Shown: positions 1-7,457 of the stretch, in pieces | Layout: each line of letters opens with the position of its first letter | Position numbering within the stretch: the stretch's first letter is position 1 | Assembly (NCBI RefSeq): GCF_027594745.1 | Contig: NZ_CP110854.1 | Coordinates: 3,427,501-3,491,500 of the forward strand | Length of the DNA stretch: 64,000 nt | Source: Saprospira grandis | Lineage (GTDB): Bacteria; Bacteroidota; Bacteroidia; Chitinophagales; Saprospiraceae | Reading direction: 5' to 3' | Notes under the pieces: model-generated | Told to the model about the DNA's origin: nothing | The model's database searches: none | Seen by the model: the letters and a program-made list of their open reading frames with translations, nothing else | Translations under genes and position numbers: made by a program

Positions 1-1
1 T

Positions 2-217
2 AAAAATGATGGAAAAGCTTTCCCAAATTCTTTTACCTTTGAGGATTTTGTCTCCTACGGCAATTATGCTGGCGATACTGGACATTCGGGTATCGGGGGC
101 TACCTCATCCACCAAATTATTGAGAATCATGAGGGCAGCCTATACTATAAGGAGCAAATAGATAAACGCGACCCCTTTAAGGTGCAATTTGATATTATCT
201 TGCCCTACAGAAAATAA
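2..217 (+). CDS. Sensor histidine kinase, C-terminal end only (5' part outside window)
   Basis: An open frame runs from the window edge to a TAA at 215-217. Its 71 residues contain a G-box-like stretch, GHSGIGGYLIHQIIENHEG, followed by short beta strands ending FKVQFDIILPY, as in the last part of a HATPase_c (GHKL) domain, which binds ATP in two-component sensor kinases. It lies four bases before a receiver-domain gene, so the two are probably a kinase/regulator pair in one operon. The sensor and dimerisation domains cannot be seen. Another GHKL ATPase is possible but less likely given the neighbour. Confidence 0.75.
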   Translation, partial: KNDGKAFPNSFTFEDFVSYGNYAGDTGHSGIGGYLIHQIIENHEGSLYYKEQIDKRDPFKVQFDIILPYRK

Positions 218-221
218 GAAT

Positions 222-1166
222 ATGAGCAAAAAACGCCGCCGACCAATACAGGTTTTAATGATTGATGACGATCAACAATTTGCTAGCCCCTTTATTAAAC
301 GGGCCCGCAAGTATCAGGTCCTCATTACCAACAAAACAAACTTGCAAGAGGGCCTACACGAACTACAAAATAACAGTAAATACCAAGCTGTTATTCTAGA
401 TGGCAAGGCGCCTATTCATCCACAACAAGCCAAAGGAACCGAGGCCGAAAACTTTGTGCACGAGGCCATTATGCGCCTTAGAGAGATGGAGCTGCGCCAA
501 GAACGGCCCCTGCCTTTTTGTGTGCATACGGCTTGGAGAGTGCAGCTAGAGCCTAGCTTGCGCCAACGGGCCGCCCTCTTTGATAAAAAGAAAACGGCCG
601 TAGATGAAGAAGAAATGCAAGCCCTTTTTGAGTTTCTGCATCAGGAGGTGGGCCAACTAGAAAATAGCAAAATCAAACAGCAGTTTCCCGAGGTCTTTGA
701 CTTTGCCGACCGCTATCTGGACCAAGAAGATGTTTCGCTTTTGCTCAGCATCTTAGCCGATAAATCCATGGCCAAAAGAGAGCAAATGCTGGAGCGCCTG
801 GCCTTTGTCCGCCGCCTAGAAGAGTCTATCCTCAACGTCTTTTGCCGAGAGGCCCTCAAGGTCGATCCGCTGCTATATGGAATGGATGGACAAAGCCGAA
901 CCAAAGACCTCATCGAGCTCATTAAGGTCCGAAAACTGGCCCCTATGCACGTCTCTTTTCTGACCTATATCATTTATGCCACCCTCAGCAGTATTGTGCA
1001 GCACAAGGCACCAGAATCTAGCGAGTATTACAATTATCCGATCACGCCCTATACCGTCAAAACCTTTATCAATGGGCTTTTAGACATTATTCTCTGGGTA
1101 AAGGACAGTATCGAAAATGGCTTGAGAGAAGGCAGTATTATGCACGATTTTCAACCCCCTCGATAA
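222..1166 (+). CDS. Response-regulator-like protein with receiver domain and uncharacterised C-terminal half
   Basis: 314 residues from ATG 222; a longer frame opens with TTG at 189 but would overlap the kinase end. Residues 1-140 look like a receiver: acidic triad IDDD (15-17), phospho-acceptor Asp60 in AVILDGKAP, then HTAW (Thr) and FDKK (Lys) at the expected switch positions. The receiver holds an insertion rich in Glu/Gln. Residues 150-314 are predicted mainly helical and match no DNA-binding output domain I recognise (no helix-turn-helix, LytTR or GGDEF motif). Probably phosphorylated by the kinase encoded just upstream. Output function unknown. Confidence 0.7.
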   Translation: MSKKRRRPIQVLMIDDDQQFASPFIKRARKYQVLITNKTNLQEGLHELQNNSKYQAVILDGKAPIHPQQAKGTEAENFVHEAIMRLREMELRQERPLPFCVHTAWRVQLEPSLRQRAALFDKKKTAVDEEEMQALFEFLHQEVGQLENSKIKQQFPEVFDFADRYLDQEDVSLLLSILADKSMAKREQMLERLAFVRRLEESILNVFCREALKVDPLLYGMDGQSRTKDLIELIKVRKLAPMHVSFLTYIIYATLSSIVQHKAPESSEYYNYPITPYTVKTFINGLLDIILWVKDSIENGLREGSIMHDFQPPR

Positions 1167-1170
1167 GGAT

Positions 1171-1296
1171 TTGGGGCCTCCGCTACGGCTTCGCCTTGCG
1201 GCGCTACGTTGCGCAGCTCGCTGTTCGCTCGGCCCTGCGGCGCTTGCAGCGCCTTGGTCTGGCCTGCGGCCACTGCTGCACATCGCTAGTCCGCTC
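1171..1296 (+). repeat. GGGGCC interspersed element, copy 1 (forward)
   Basis: Begins GGGGCCTCCGC at 1173, contains the shared blocks CTCGCTGTTCGCTCGGCCCT and GGTCTGGCC, and between them the hairpin GGCGCTTGCAGCGCC. It directly follows the stop of the response-regulator gene. The rest of the gap to 1437 holds no recognisable gene. Confidence 0.85.
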
Positions 1297-1437
1297 CACA
1301 GTTTTTTTTGCTTTTGGCAATTTTCTTCGGCGGTTGAATTTAGGAGGGGCTTAGCTAGGGCCAGAAAAATTTGGACAAATGGAACCATCTTTTTAGTTTC
1401 CCTTGTTGGAGCTCCTGAAAAAAAGTAAAATTAAATC

Positions 1438-1857
1438 ATGGATAAGGTAAGAGTAGATAAGTGGTTATGGTCGGTCCGTATTTTTAAAAGCCGAACCATG
1501 GCCAGTAATGCCTGCAAAAAAGGGCATGTACGTGTAGATGGGCAAATCCTAAAGCCCTCTTCTTTTGTGAAAAGAGGCGATTTGTTGGAGGTCCGAAAAA
1601 ATAACTTCAATATGCGCTTTAAGGTGGTCGAACTGATCGAAAAGCGGGTATCGGCCAAATTGGCAGAGCCTTGTTATGAGGACCATACGCCAGAAGAGGA
1701 ACTCAATAAATTTAAGGCTTGGTTTATGAATGGCCGAGCGGCAGAATTTAGAGAAAAAGGCGCTGGCCGTCCCACCAAAAGAGATCGCCGCCAAATTGAT
1801 GGCTTTAAAGAAGGCGATAGCATGTTAGAACAATTGGACTGGGAAGAGGAGGAATAA
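1438..1857 (+). CDS. hslR: S4-domain RNA-binding protein, Hsp15 (HslR) family
   Basis: 139 residues. Residues 1-60 form an S4 domain: RVDKWLWSVRIFKSRTMA, then GHVRVDGQ and KPSSFVKRGD, the typical alpha-L RNA-binding signature of heat shock protein 15, which binds 50S subunits carrying stalled nascent chains in other bacteria. The C-terminal tail (GRPTKRDRRQIDGF) is basic then acidic, as in HslR homologues. It stands alone between an interspersed element and a strong terminator. Length is normal for the family. No clear Shine-Dalgarno sequence, usual for Bacteroidota. Confidence 0.85.
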   Translation: MDKVRVDKWLWSVRIFKSRTMASNACKKGHVRVDGQILKPSSFVKRGDLLEVRKNNFNMRFKVVELIEKRVSAKLAEPCYEDHTPEEELNKFKAWFMNGRAAEFREKGAGRPTKRDRRQIDGFKEGDSMLEQLDWEEEE

Positions 1858-1874
1858 GTTTTCTCTTGGACCAT

Positions 1875-1912
1875 AAAAAGCCCGATCTACTTTTGTAGAT
1901 CGGGCTTTTTTA
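1875..1912. terminator. Bidirectional intrinsic terminator after hslR
   Basis: Perfect stem GCCCGATCTAC / GTAGATCGGGC with a TTTT loop, flanked by an A-run on the left and a T-run on the right, so it can act for hslR and for the convergent gene on the minus strand. Confidence 0.9.
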
Positions 1913-1937
1913 TCTTGCCCCAAAGGGTAGCGCTTGG

Positions 1938-1959
1938 GCTGTGGGGCTGTCCCCACAGC
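1938..1959. repeat. Short palindrome of the CTGTGGGG/CCCCACAG family
   Basis: Arms CTGTGGGG (1939-1946) and CCCCACAG (1951-1958) around CTGT. The same arms form the core of the 41-bp tandem array at 12.8-13.1 kb. Confidence 0.7.
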
Positions 1960-1962
1960 ATC

Positions 1963-2079
1963 GGCCTAGGGATGGTAACTAGTGGCCGCAGGCCAGACCG
2001 AAGCGCGCAGCGCTGAAGGGCCGAGCGAGCAGCGAGCTAGTGCACAGCCCGGCCGCCGCAGGCGGCAGGCCCCAAAAAA
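1963..2079 (-). repeat. GGGGCC interspersed element, copy 2 (reverse)
   Basis: Reverse orientation: GGCCGAGCGAGCAGCGAGCT block and terminal GGCCCCAAAAAA at 2068-2079, five bases from the stop codon of the minus-strand gene at 2084. GGCCGCAGGCC hairpin visible near 1983. Confidence 0.85.
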
Positions 2080-2083
2080 TAAA

Positions 2084-2725
2084 CTACTTATCCTTCTTCT
2101 TAAACTGCTTGAAGAATTGGGCCCAAGCCATGGGGTTGAGGACGGGCATAGCCTGCTGTTGTCCCTGATAAGAATAGCTGCTGGCTTGTTGGCGGAGGTA
2201 AAGCGAGGCATTTTCTCGGCCATCCATATCCATTTCTTCCTGCATGGCAAGTAGTTGTTGGCGGCTGAGCTTGCCCTCGGCCAAAGCTTGCAGGTTTTGG
2301 GCTTGGGTGGGTTGCATGGCCAAAAACTCTGCTCTAAAGTTGTTGCGATCGGGCCAAGGGAAAACCAAAACCTCTGCCATATTGATATCCTCGGTTTCTA
2401 GTTGGACCACAATAGAGCGATAGAGGCCCTCAAAATCTTCGGGAATCGTAATTTCTTGGGTCGCAAAGCCTACAGCCGAAAACTGCATCGTTTCGCCCTT
2501 TTTGACCACAATAGAAAACATACCGTCCATATTGGCATAGGTACCGCGCAGGCCATTTTCTACGGCCACCGTGGCAAAGGGAATGGGGGCCACCTTTCCG
2601 TTGGGGCCAGGCGTAATCACAATACCCGTCACCTCAACAATATCATCGACCGAAAGCGGCTGGGCTTGGCTAAACTGAGGTAGGGCAAAAAGAAGAAGGG
2701 GGAGAAAAGAAAGCAAGTATTTCAT
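2084..2725 (-). CDS. Secreted protein with carboxypeptidase-regulatory-like beta-sandwich
   Basis: 213 residues. Residues 1-21 are a signal peptide ending SQAQ. Residues about 30-115 look like a CarboxypepD_reg-like domain: VTGIVITPGPNGK, PFATVAVENGLRGTYANMDG, FSIVVKKGETMQFSAVGF, the fold that carries the N-terminal plug of TonB-dependent receptors, but here it is free. The rest is Gln/Met-rich and ends lysine-rich, with no transmembrane barrel. Probably exported to periplasm or outer membrane; function unknown. It converges on hslR. Confidence 0.65.
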   Translation of the reverse strand: MKYLLSFLPLLLFALPQFSQAQPLSVDDIVEVTGIVITPGPNGKVAPIPFATVAVENGLRGTYANMDGMFSIVVKKGETMQFSAVGFATQEITIPEDFEGLYRSIVVQLETEDINMAEVLVFPWPDRNNFRAEFLAMQPTQAQNLQALAEGKLSRQQLLAMQEEMDMDGRENASLYLRQQASSYSYQGQQQAMPVLNPMAWAQFFKQFKKKDK

Positions 2726-2810
2726 GCGTTTTATATTTAGTAAGTCTTAATGATCAAATTGGAGAAGCTGCTTAAAGGTCCTCTGCCAAAGCAACGCTAA
2801 TTTGCGCTTT

Positions 2811-3185
2811 TTAGTTGGTCTTTCCATCCCAGATAGGGAAAAAAGCGTCTTCAAAATGTTTGATGGCTTCATGGGCCGAAAGCTGAATGGCAATCACATC
2901 AAAACGGATTTCCTCCTCATAATTTTGGGCATGCATATAGGCTGCAGCGGCCTCAAAAAGAAGCTGTTGCTTTTTGGGGGTAACGGCTAATTCGGGTGGA
3001 CCAAAAGTGGCGTTTTTTCGGGTTTTGACCTCTACAAAAATGAGAACGTTTTTTTTAAAAACAATCAGGTCTATTTCGGCCCGCCCATAGCGCCAGTTTT
3101 TAGCCTTTAACTGATAGCCTTGCTTCAAAAGGTATTCTAGGGCCATCTTTTCGCCCAAGATGCCTATCTTGTGATGTTTTGCCAT
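2811..3185 (-). CDS. YraN family (UPF0102) endonuclease-like protein
   Basis: 124 residues from the ATG at 3185; an upstream in-frame alternative start (3221) would add 12 residues unlike the family. Diagnostic motifs: GEKMALEYLLKQGY, AKNWRYGRAEIDLIVF and VFVEVKTRKNATFG, giving the Holliday-junction-resolvase-like PD-(D/E)XK core (D in AEIDLI, ExK in VEVKT). Then PKKQQLLFEAAAAYM and RFDVIAI, as in other YraN proteins. Cellular role of the family is poorly defined. Length normal. Confidence 0.9.
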   Translation of the reverse strand: MAKHHKIGILGEKMALEYLLKQGYQLKAKNWRYGRAEIDLIVFKKNVLIFVEVKTRKNATFGPPELAVTPKKQQLLFEAAAAYMHAQNYEEEIRFDVIAIQLSAHEAIKHFEDAFFPIWDGKTN

Positions 3186-3298
3186 AATTTTTTTATCTTT
3201 CGCAGCTTTGACAAGCTGCACCGCAATAGAAGTAGTATACTAAAACATACGATATATACATAGCTTGAAAGGGCTATTAACAAAATCTTGAAATTATC

Positions 3299-4291
3299 AT
3301 GATGAATGAACTAATCAAAAACTTTGGCGCTCAGTTGACGGAGGCCATTGCAATCGGCGAGAATATAACATTAACTGCTCCTAAGCAGGAATTGCGCAAT
3401 ATTGTGGTTGTGGGAATGGGCGGCTCTGGTATTGGGGCCAACTTTGCCAAGGAATTCACGGCAGAGGAGCGTCCTTTGCCTATGGAAGTGGTTAAGGGCT
3501 ATGATTTGCCCAATTATGTCAACCCCCATAGCTTGGTCATTTGCTCTTCTTTTTCGGGCAATACCGAAGAGACCCTAATTGGCCTAGAGGCAGCCATTGA
3601 AAAAGGGGCCAAAATTGTTTGTGTCAGCTCTGGTGGTAAAATGAAAGCCTTGGCCGAAGAGCATGGATTAGATTTCGTTCAATTGCCACATGCGGGTAGT
3701 CCTCCCCGCGCTTGTTTGGGCCTTTCTTTGGTGCAGCAGCTATTTATCCTAAAGTTCTTTGGTTGTGCCAAGGCCGAGCGCATCGAGCAGCTCAAGCAAA
3801 GTATCCTTTTGCTAGAAAAAGAGCAGGCCGACATCATGGAGAAGGCCAAGAAAATGGCGCAGTTCATGAGCGGCAAGTTTCCCGTTCTCTATACCCATGA
3901 TCGTATGGGATCTGTTGTTTTGCGTTTGCGCCAGCAGCTCAACGAAAATGCAAAAATCCTTTGTGGCCATCATCTAATTCCCGAAATGAACCATAACGAA
4001 TTGGTAGGCTGGCGTAAACAAGAGGGCGATTTTGCTGTCTTGATTTTCAGAAGTAAGTTTGAGCATGAGCGCAATCAAGCCCGCATCAAAATCAATAAGG
4101 AAATCATTAACCACTACACCCAAACCTTGATCGAGATCAAACTTAAGGGCGATAGCTTGATTGAAGAGGCGATCTATGCCGTACATTTGGGCGACTGGAT
4201 CTCTTGGGAGCTTTCTGTTTTGCGCCAAGTAGATGCCACCGAAGTAAAAGTGATTGATTTCCTAAAAGGAGAATTGGCCGGCCAAGCCTAA
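3299..4291 (+). CDS. Bifunctional phosphoglucose/phosphomannose isomerase (SIS domain)
   Basis: 330 residues. Two SIS folds: VVVGMGGSGIGANF (about 36-49) and SSFSGNTEETL (81-91), the phosphosugar-binding Ser/Thr loop, then VSSGGKM. The C-terminal half has EMNHNELVGW, the catalytic Glu/His motif of the bifunctional PGI/PMI family that interconverts glucose-6-P or mannose-6-P with fructose-6-P in archaea and some Bacteroidota. Acts in central sugar metabolism and mannose supply. It begins a co-directional run with lipB, a small conserved gene and rluD. First ATG (3299) or the adjacent second one (3302) may be the start. Confidence 0.88.
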   Translation: MMNELIKNFGAQLTEAIAIGENITLTAPKQELRNIVVVGMGGSGIGANFAKEFTAEERPLPMEVVKGYDLPNYVNPHSLVICSSFSGNTEETLIGLEAAIEKGAKIVCVSSGGKMKALAEEHGLDFVQLPHAGSPPRACLGLSLVQQLFILKFFGCAKAERIEQLKQSILLLEKEQADIMEKAKKMAQFMSGKFPVLYTHDRMGSVVLRLRQQLNENAKILCGHHLIPEMNHNELVGWRKQEGDFAVLIFRSKFEHERNQARIKINKEIINHYTQTLIEIKLKGDSLIEEAIYAVHLGDWISWELSVLRQVDATEVKVIDFLKGELAGQA

Positions 4292-4320
4292 ATAATAAGC
4301 TGGTCCAAAAAACAAGCAAG

Positions 4321-5049
4321 ATGAGCAAGAACGTAAAAGTAGAAGAACTCGGCCGCATCAATTATGAGGAGGCCTGGGCCTACCAAACCGAACTTTTCAA
4401 TGCCTGTATCGATCGCAAAAAGCGACAAAGAGCAGGGGAGGAGCTAGAGCAGTTTGGCCATTTTCTATTTTGTGAACACCCCCATGTCTATACCCTAGGC
4501 CGAAATGGCAAAGAAGCCCATTTACTACTCGATGAGGCGGGCTTGCAAGCCCATGAGGCCAGTTTTGTGAAAATTAACCGGGGGGGAGATATTACTTATC
4601 ATGGCTTGGGCCAAATTGTGGGCTATCCCATTTTGGACCTCGATTGCTTTTTTACCGATATTGGCCGATATATCCGCAGTATCGAAGAAATGGTGATCCG
4701 TACACTGAAAGATTATGGCATTACCGCCGGCCGCATCAAAGGCGAGTCTGGTGTCTGGCTAGATGAAGATGGCCCCAATGCCCGCAAAATCTGCGCAATT
4801 GGGGTGCATCTGAGCCGTTGGGTGACCATGCACGGCTTTGCCTTTAATATCAATACCGATATGAGCTACTTCGGCCATATCATCCCTTGTGGTATCCAAG
4901 ATAAGGGCGTGACCTCCCTAGCCCAAGAATTGGGACGGCCCGTAGCAGAAGAGGAGGTCAAAAGTTTGCTTTCTCGGCATTTTGCAGATATCTTTGCAGC
5001 CGAATTAGATTTTAGCCTAGCGCCAAATTTACTACAGCATGAAAAATGA
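4321..5049 (+). CDS. lipB: Octanoyltransferase LipB
   Basis: 242 residues. Moves octanoyl from acyl carrier protein to lipoyl-domain lysines, the first step of endogenous lipoate synthesis. Motifs: RGGDITYHGLGQ (87-98), KICAIGVHLSRW with the catalytic Lys156, HGFAFNIN, and HIIPCGI with catalytic Cys190 followed by GVTSL. Length is typical. It overlaps the next gene by 11 bases and lies 29 bases after the isomerase, so an operon is likely. Confidence 0.95.
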   Translation: MSKNVKVEELGRINYEEAWAYQTELFNACIDRKKRQRAGEELEQFGHFLFCEHPHVYTLGRNGKEAHLLLDEAGLQAHEASFVKINRGGDITYHGLGQIVGYPILDLDCFFTDIGRYIRSIEEMVIRTLKDYGITAGRIKGESGVWLDEDGPNARKICAIGVHLSRWVTMHGFAFNINTDMSYFGHIIPCGIQDKGVTSLAQELGRPVAEEEVKSLLSRHFADIFAAELDFSLAPNLLQHEK

Positions 5050-5431
5050 TATTCCCATTAAAAAAGTAGAAGGAGTGGGCCTCGCTATTGTCCCCGCTGC
5101 CGACGGCTTTTGGGATGTCTACCTACTCAACCTCAAAAAAGAACCCATCAAGCAGTTGATCGTCTCGGCTAGAGGCTATGGCCGCCTAAATGATAAGGAG
5201 GTGGAAACCGCCAATATCCGATACTATTTTGAGGAGGTACCCTCAGGCTCGTTCCAAAAAATTGAACCCCTGCATAAAGATCTCGTGCAAATGGCCAATG
5301 AATATTGGATCAGCTTTTTATGGAAAGATTATATGTACGACCGAAAGTACGTCTTTGTGGCCGGTAGTATTCAGGCCGCTTACTTTACACATATTCCCAT
5401 TCTTAACGAATTGGGCGTTTTAATCAAGTAA
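5039..5431 (+). CDS. Conserved hypothetical protein of the lipB-rluD operon
   Basis: 130 residues, no signal peptide or membrane segment. Alternating hydrophobic strands (GLAIVPAADGFWDVYLLN, QLIVSARGYG) suggest a small alpha/beta fold; near the end FVAGSIQAAYFTHIP and LGVLIK. I cannot assign a family. Starts inside the end of lipB and ends six bases before rluD, so it is surely co-translated. Proteins of this look occur as single-domain hypotheticals in Bacteroidota (recollection, not a search). Confidence 0.75.
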   Translation: MKNDIPIKKVEGVGLAIVPAADGFWDVYLLNLKKEPIKQLIVSARGYGRLNDKEVETANIRYYFEEVPSGSFQKIEPLHKDLVQMANEYWISFLWKDYMYDRKYVFVAGSIQAAYFTHIPILNELGVLIK

Positions 5432-5437
5432 AAATTT

Positions 5438-6475
5438 ATGGACCCTAAAGAGGAAAAGGAATTCGAGGATGAACCCTTGTTCGATTGGTATGAGTATAAA
5501 GCCGATCCCGGACAGGAACCAATGCGATTAGATAAGTTTCTGATGCAACGCATGGAGCGCATGACCCGCTCTAAGGTGCAACGTGGTATCGATGCCGGCT
5601 ATGTGACGGTAAACGATAAGGAAGCCAAAAGCAACCAAAAGATTAAGCCACATGACTTAATTAAGGTGCGCTGGCGCCGCGCTCGCCCAAAAGGAGAGGT
5701 GATCGCCCAAGATATTCCCTTAGATATTCGCTATGAAGATGAGGAGGTCCTCATGGTCTACAAACCCGCTGGCATGGTGGTCCACCCCGGCGTGGGCAAT
5801 TATACCGGCACCCTCGTCAATGCCCTCGCTTGGCATTTTAAAGATTTGCCCCAAGGCAATGGTAGCTACCCCGGATTAGTCCACCGTATCGATAAATTTA
5901 CTACGGGAATTCTAGTGGTGGCCAAAACCGAAGAGGCGATCCAACATCTCTCTAAGCAGTTTTTTAATCACACAATTAAACGTAAATATCGCGCTCTAGT
6001 CTGGGGCGATGTAGAAGCCGAAGAGGGAACAATCACTGGCCATATTGGCCGCGATCCCAAAAATCGCAAACGCTTTTGTGTGCATGAAGATGAGGAATAC
6101 GGTAAACATGCCGTGACGCATTATAAGGTCCTCAAACGCTTTGGCTATGTGACTTTGGTCGAATGCCAACTGGAAACAGGACGGACCCACCAAATTCGTG
6201 TGCACATGAAGCACATCGGCCACCCGCTCTTCAATGATGAGCTCTATAATGGCGACCGCATCGTCAAAGGAACGATCTTCAGTAAGTACCGACAGTTTGT
6301 CGAGAATTGCTTCAAAATTCTTCCCCACCAAGCGCTGCACGCCTATTCTCTGGGCTTTGAACATCCCAAAACAGGAGAGGAAATTTATCTGGAAGCCCCG
6401 CTGCCCGATTATTTCCAACAGGCCCTAGATAAATGGGAAAAATATACCGAGGGCCGCTTTAAGATTTATGACTAG
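5438..6475 (+). CDS. rluD: Ribosomal large subunit pseudouridine synthase, RluD/RluA family
   Basis: 345 residues. N-terminal S4 domain about 28-90 (RLDKFLMQRMERMTRSKVQR, GYVTVND), then the RluA catalytic domain with VYKPAGMVVHP, HRIDKFTTGILVVAK (catalytic Asp152), and LETGRTHQIRVHMKHIGHPL. These are diagnostic for RluA/RluC/RluD enzymes; the S4 domain and length favour RluD, which modifies helix 69 of 23S rRNA. Last gene of the isomerase-lipB run, followed by a terminator. Confidence 0.92.
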   Translation: MDPKEEKEFEDEPLFDWYEYKADPGQEPMRLDKFLMQRMERMTRSKVQRGIDAGYVTVNDKEAKSNQKIKPHDLIKVRWRRARPKGEVIAQDIPLDIRYEDEEVLMVYKPAGMVVHPGVGNYTGTLVNALAWHFKDLPQGNGSYPGLVHRIDKFTTGILVVAKTEEAIQHLSKQFFNHTIKRKYRALVWGDVEAEEGTITGHIGRDPKNRKRFCVHEDEEYGKHAVTHYKVLKRFGYVTLVECQLETGRTHQIRVHMKHIGHPLFNDELYNGDRIVKGTIFSKYRQFVENCFKILPHQALHAYSLGFEHPKTGEEIYLEAPLPDYFQQALDKWEKYTEGRFKIYD

Positions 6476-6489
6476 ATCTTTTCTCCCTC

Positions 6490-6533
6490 AATAATCGCAG
6501 TAGAATCTTAGTGTTCTGCTGCGATTATTTTTT
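6490..6533 (+). terminator. Intrinsic terminator after rluD, fused to interspersed element
   Basis: Stem AATAATCGCAGTAGAA / TTCTGCTGCGATTATT followed by TTTTTT. The T-run is also the first bases of interspersed element copy 3. Confidence 0.85.
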
Positions 6534-6658
6534 GGGGCCTCCTGCCTGCGGCAGGCGCTACGCTGCGGGGCTCGCAGGTCTGCTCGGCCCTTCAGGCTTC
6601 ACTTCGTTTCGCCTTCGGTCTGGCCTTCGGCCACCCCTCCGCATCGCTAGGCCAAATG
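6529..6658 (+). repeat. GGGGCC interspersed element, copy 3 (forward)
   Basis: TTTTTTGGGGCCTCC, hairpin CCTGCCTGCGGCAGG, block CTCGCAGGTCTGCTCGGCCC, GGTCTGGCCTTCGGCCAC and terminal CCTCCGCATCGCTAGGCC. A good type copy of the family. Confidence 0.9.
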
Positions 6659-6749
6659 GAAGTCCTCCGCTTCGGCCATCCTTTGATAAAAATTTTAAGC
6701 TTCTATTTGGCTTTCGGCCATAGGGGCGGCTTTCTTCGTCCAGCATTTC

Positions 6750-7457
6750 CTATTTCCACCAAAGTATTTTATGCCGAAAGGCCCAAGCCCAAGCCAAACG
6801 ATAGTGCCGATAGCCCAAGCGCCCCAGCCGCTCCCGCCACTCTCGGCCCAAAAAAGATTTCTGTATGGAAAGTAGTCCATCATAACGGACCATCGGACTA
6901 GCGCCCAGCAGTTTAGTCACTAAACGAAAGAGAAAATGGGCCAGTTTCGAGCGCTCTAAATCATTGACAATGCCGCCCCATTGGGCCTGCCCCTTTAGCT
7001 GTAGGAGCAGACGGTCCAAGGCTTCTTCCTCAAAATGATGCAGAAAGAGGGCGCAATGGGCCACATCAAATTCTAAGGCCGCAAATTCTTCCCCAAAAAC
7101 ATCAAGTTGGGCATAACGGATTTCTGGAAAATCACTGGACCACAAACGGGCTTGCTCCAAACAGTAGGCATTGGCATCTATCCCCAGCAAATCTAAGCGG
7201 TAGCCCCTCTTACGGCCCCAAAGGGCAAAGGCGCGCAGGGCATCACCGCCCCCGCAACCCAGATCCACTAAGCGCAAAGGCTTTTCTTTGGGCCAAGTTT
7301 GCAGCAGTTGGGCCAAGGCGGCCTGACTAATCGCCAATCCCCCCAATAGTTTATTCACCCAGGCAATTTGCTCCAAAGTGGCCTTGAGCTCTGGCCCCTC
7401 CATCTCCAAATCATCCATGATTTCTTCTTTGTCCGACCGCTGTTTAAAGTAGAGCAT
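6750..7457 (-). CDS. Class I SAM-dependent methyltransferase
   Basis: 235 residues. Motif I LRLVDLGCGGGDALRAF (about 61-77), motif II LDLLGIDANAYCLEQAR, then FDVAHCALFLHHFEEE (motif IV), the typical class I SAM fold. C-terminal part IVNDLERSKLAHFLFRL and GYRHYRLAWAWAFRHKILWW is seen in small-molecule O-methyltransferases paired with FAD oxidoreductases. Overlaps the upstream oxidoreductase gene by 14 bases, so it is translationally coupled. Substrate unknown, perhaps a polyketide or quinone-like phenol. An internal ATG at 7418 is an alternative start. Confidence 0.8.
   Translation of the reverse strand: MLYFKQRSDKEEIMDDLEMEGPELKATLEQIAWVNKLLGGLAISQAALAQLLQTWPKEKPLRLVDLGCGGGDALRAFALWGRKRGYRLDLLGIDANAYCLEQARLWSSDFPEIRYAQLDVFGEEFAALEFDVAHCALFLHHFEEEALDRLLLQLKGQAQWGGIVNDLERSKLAHFLFRLVTKLLGASPMVRYDGLLSIQKSFLGREWRERLGRLGYRHYRLAWAWAFRHKILWWK

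Noticed and set aside
1171..1428. Coding gene inside the GGGGCC element (also at 1966, 6511, 17492, 28832, 36985, 43187, 47698, 55540, 60036)
   Set aside because: These frames are translations of the interspersed element, recur in several frames and strands and lack any protein-family pattern.
3199..3216. GCAGCTT-TGAC-AAGCTGC hairpin before yraN as terminator
   Set aside because: No T-run on the side needed; position upstream of the gene makes a terminator role unlikely.
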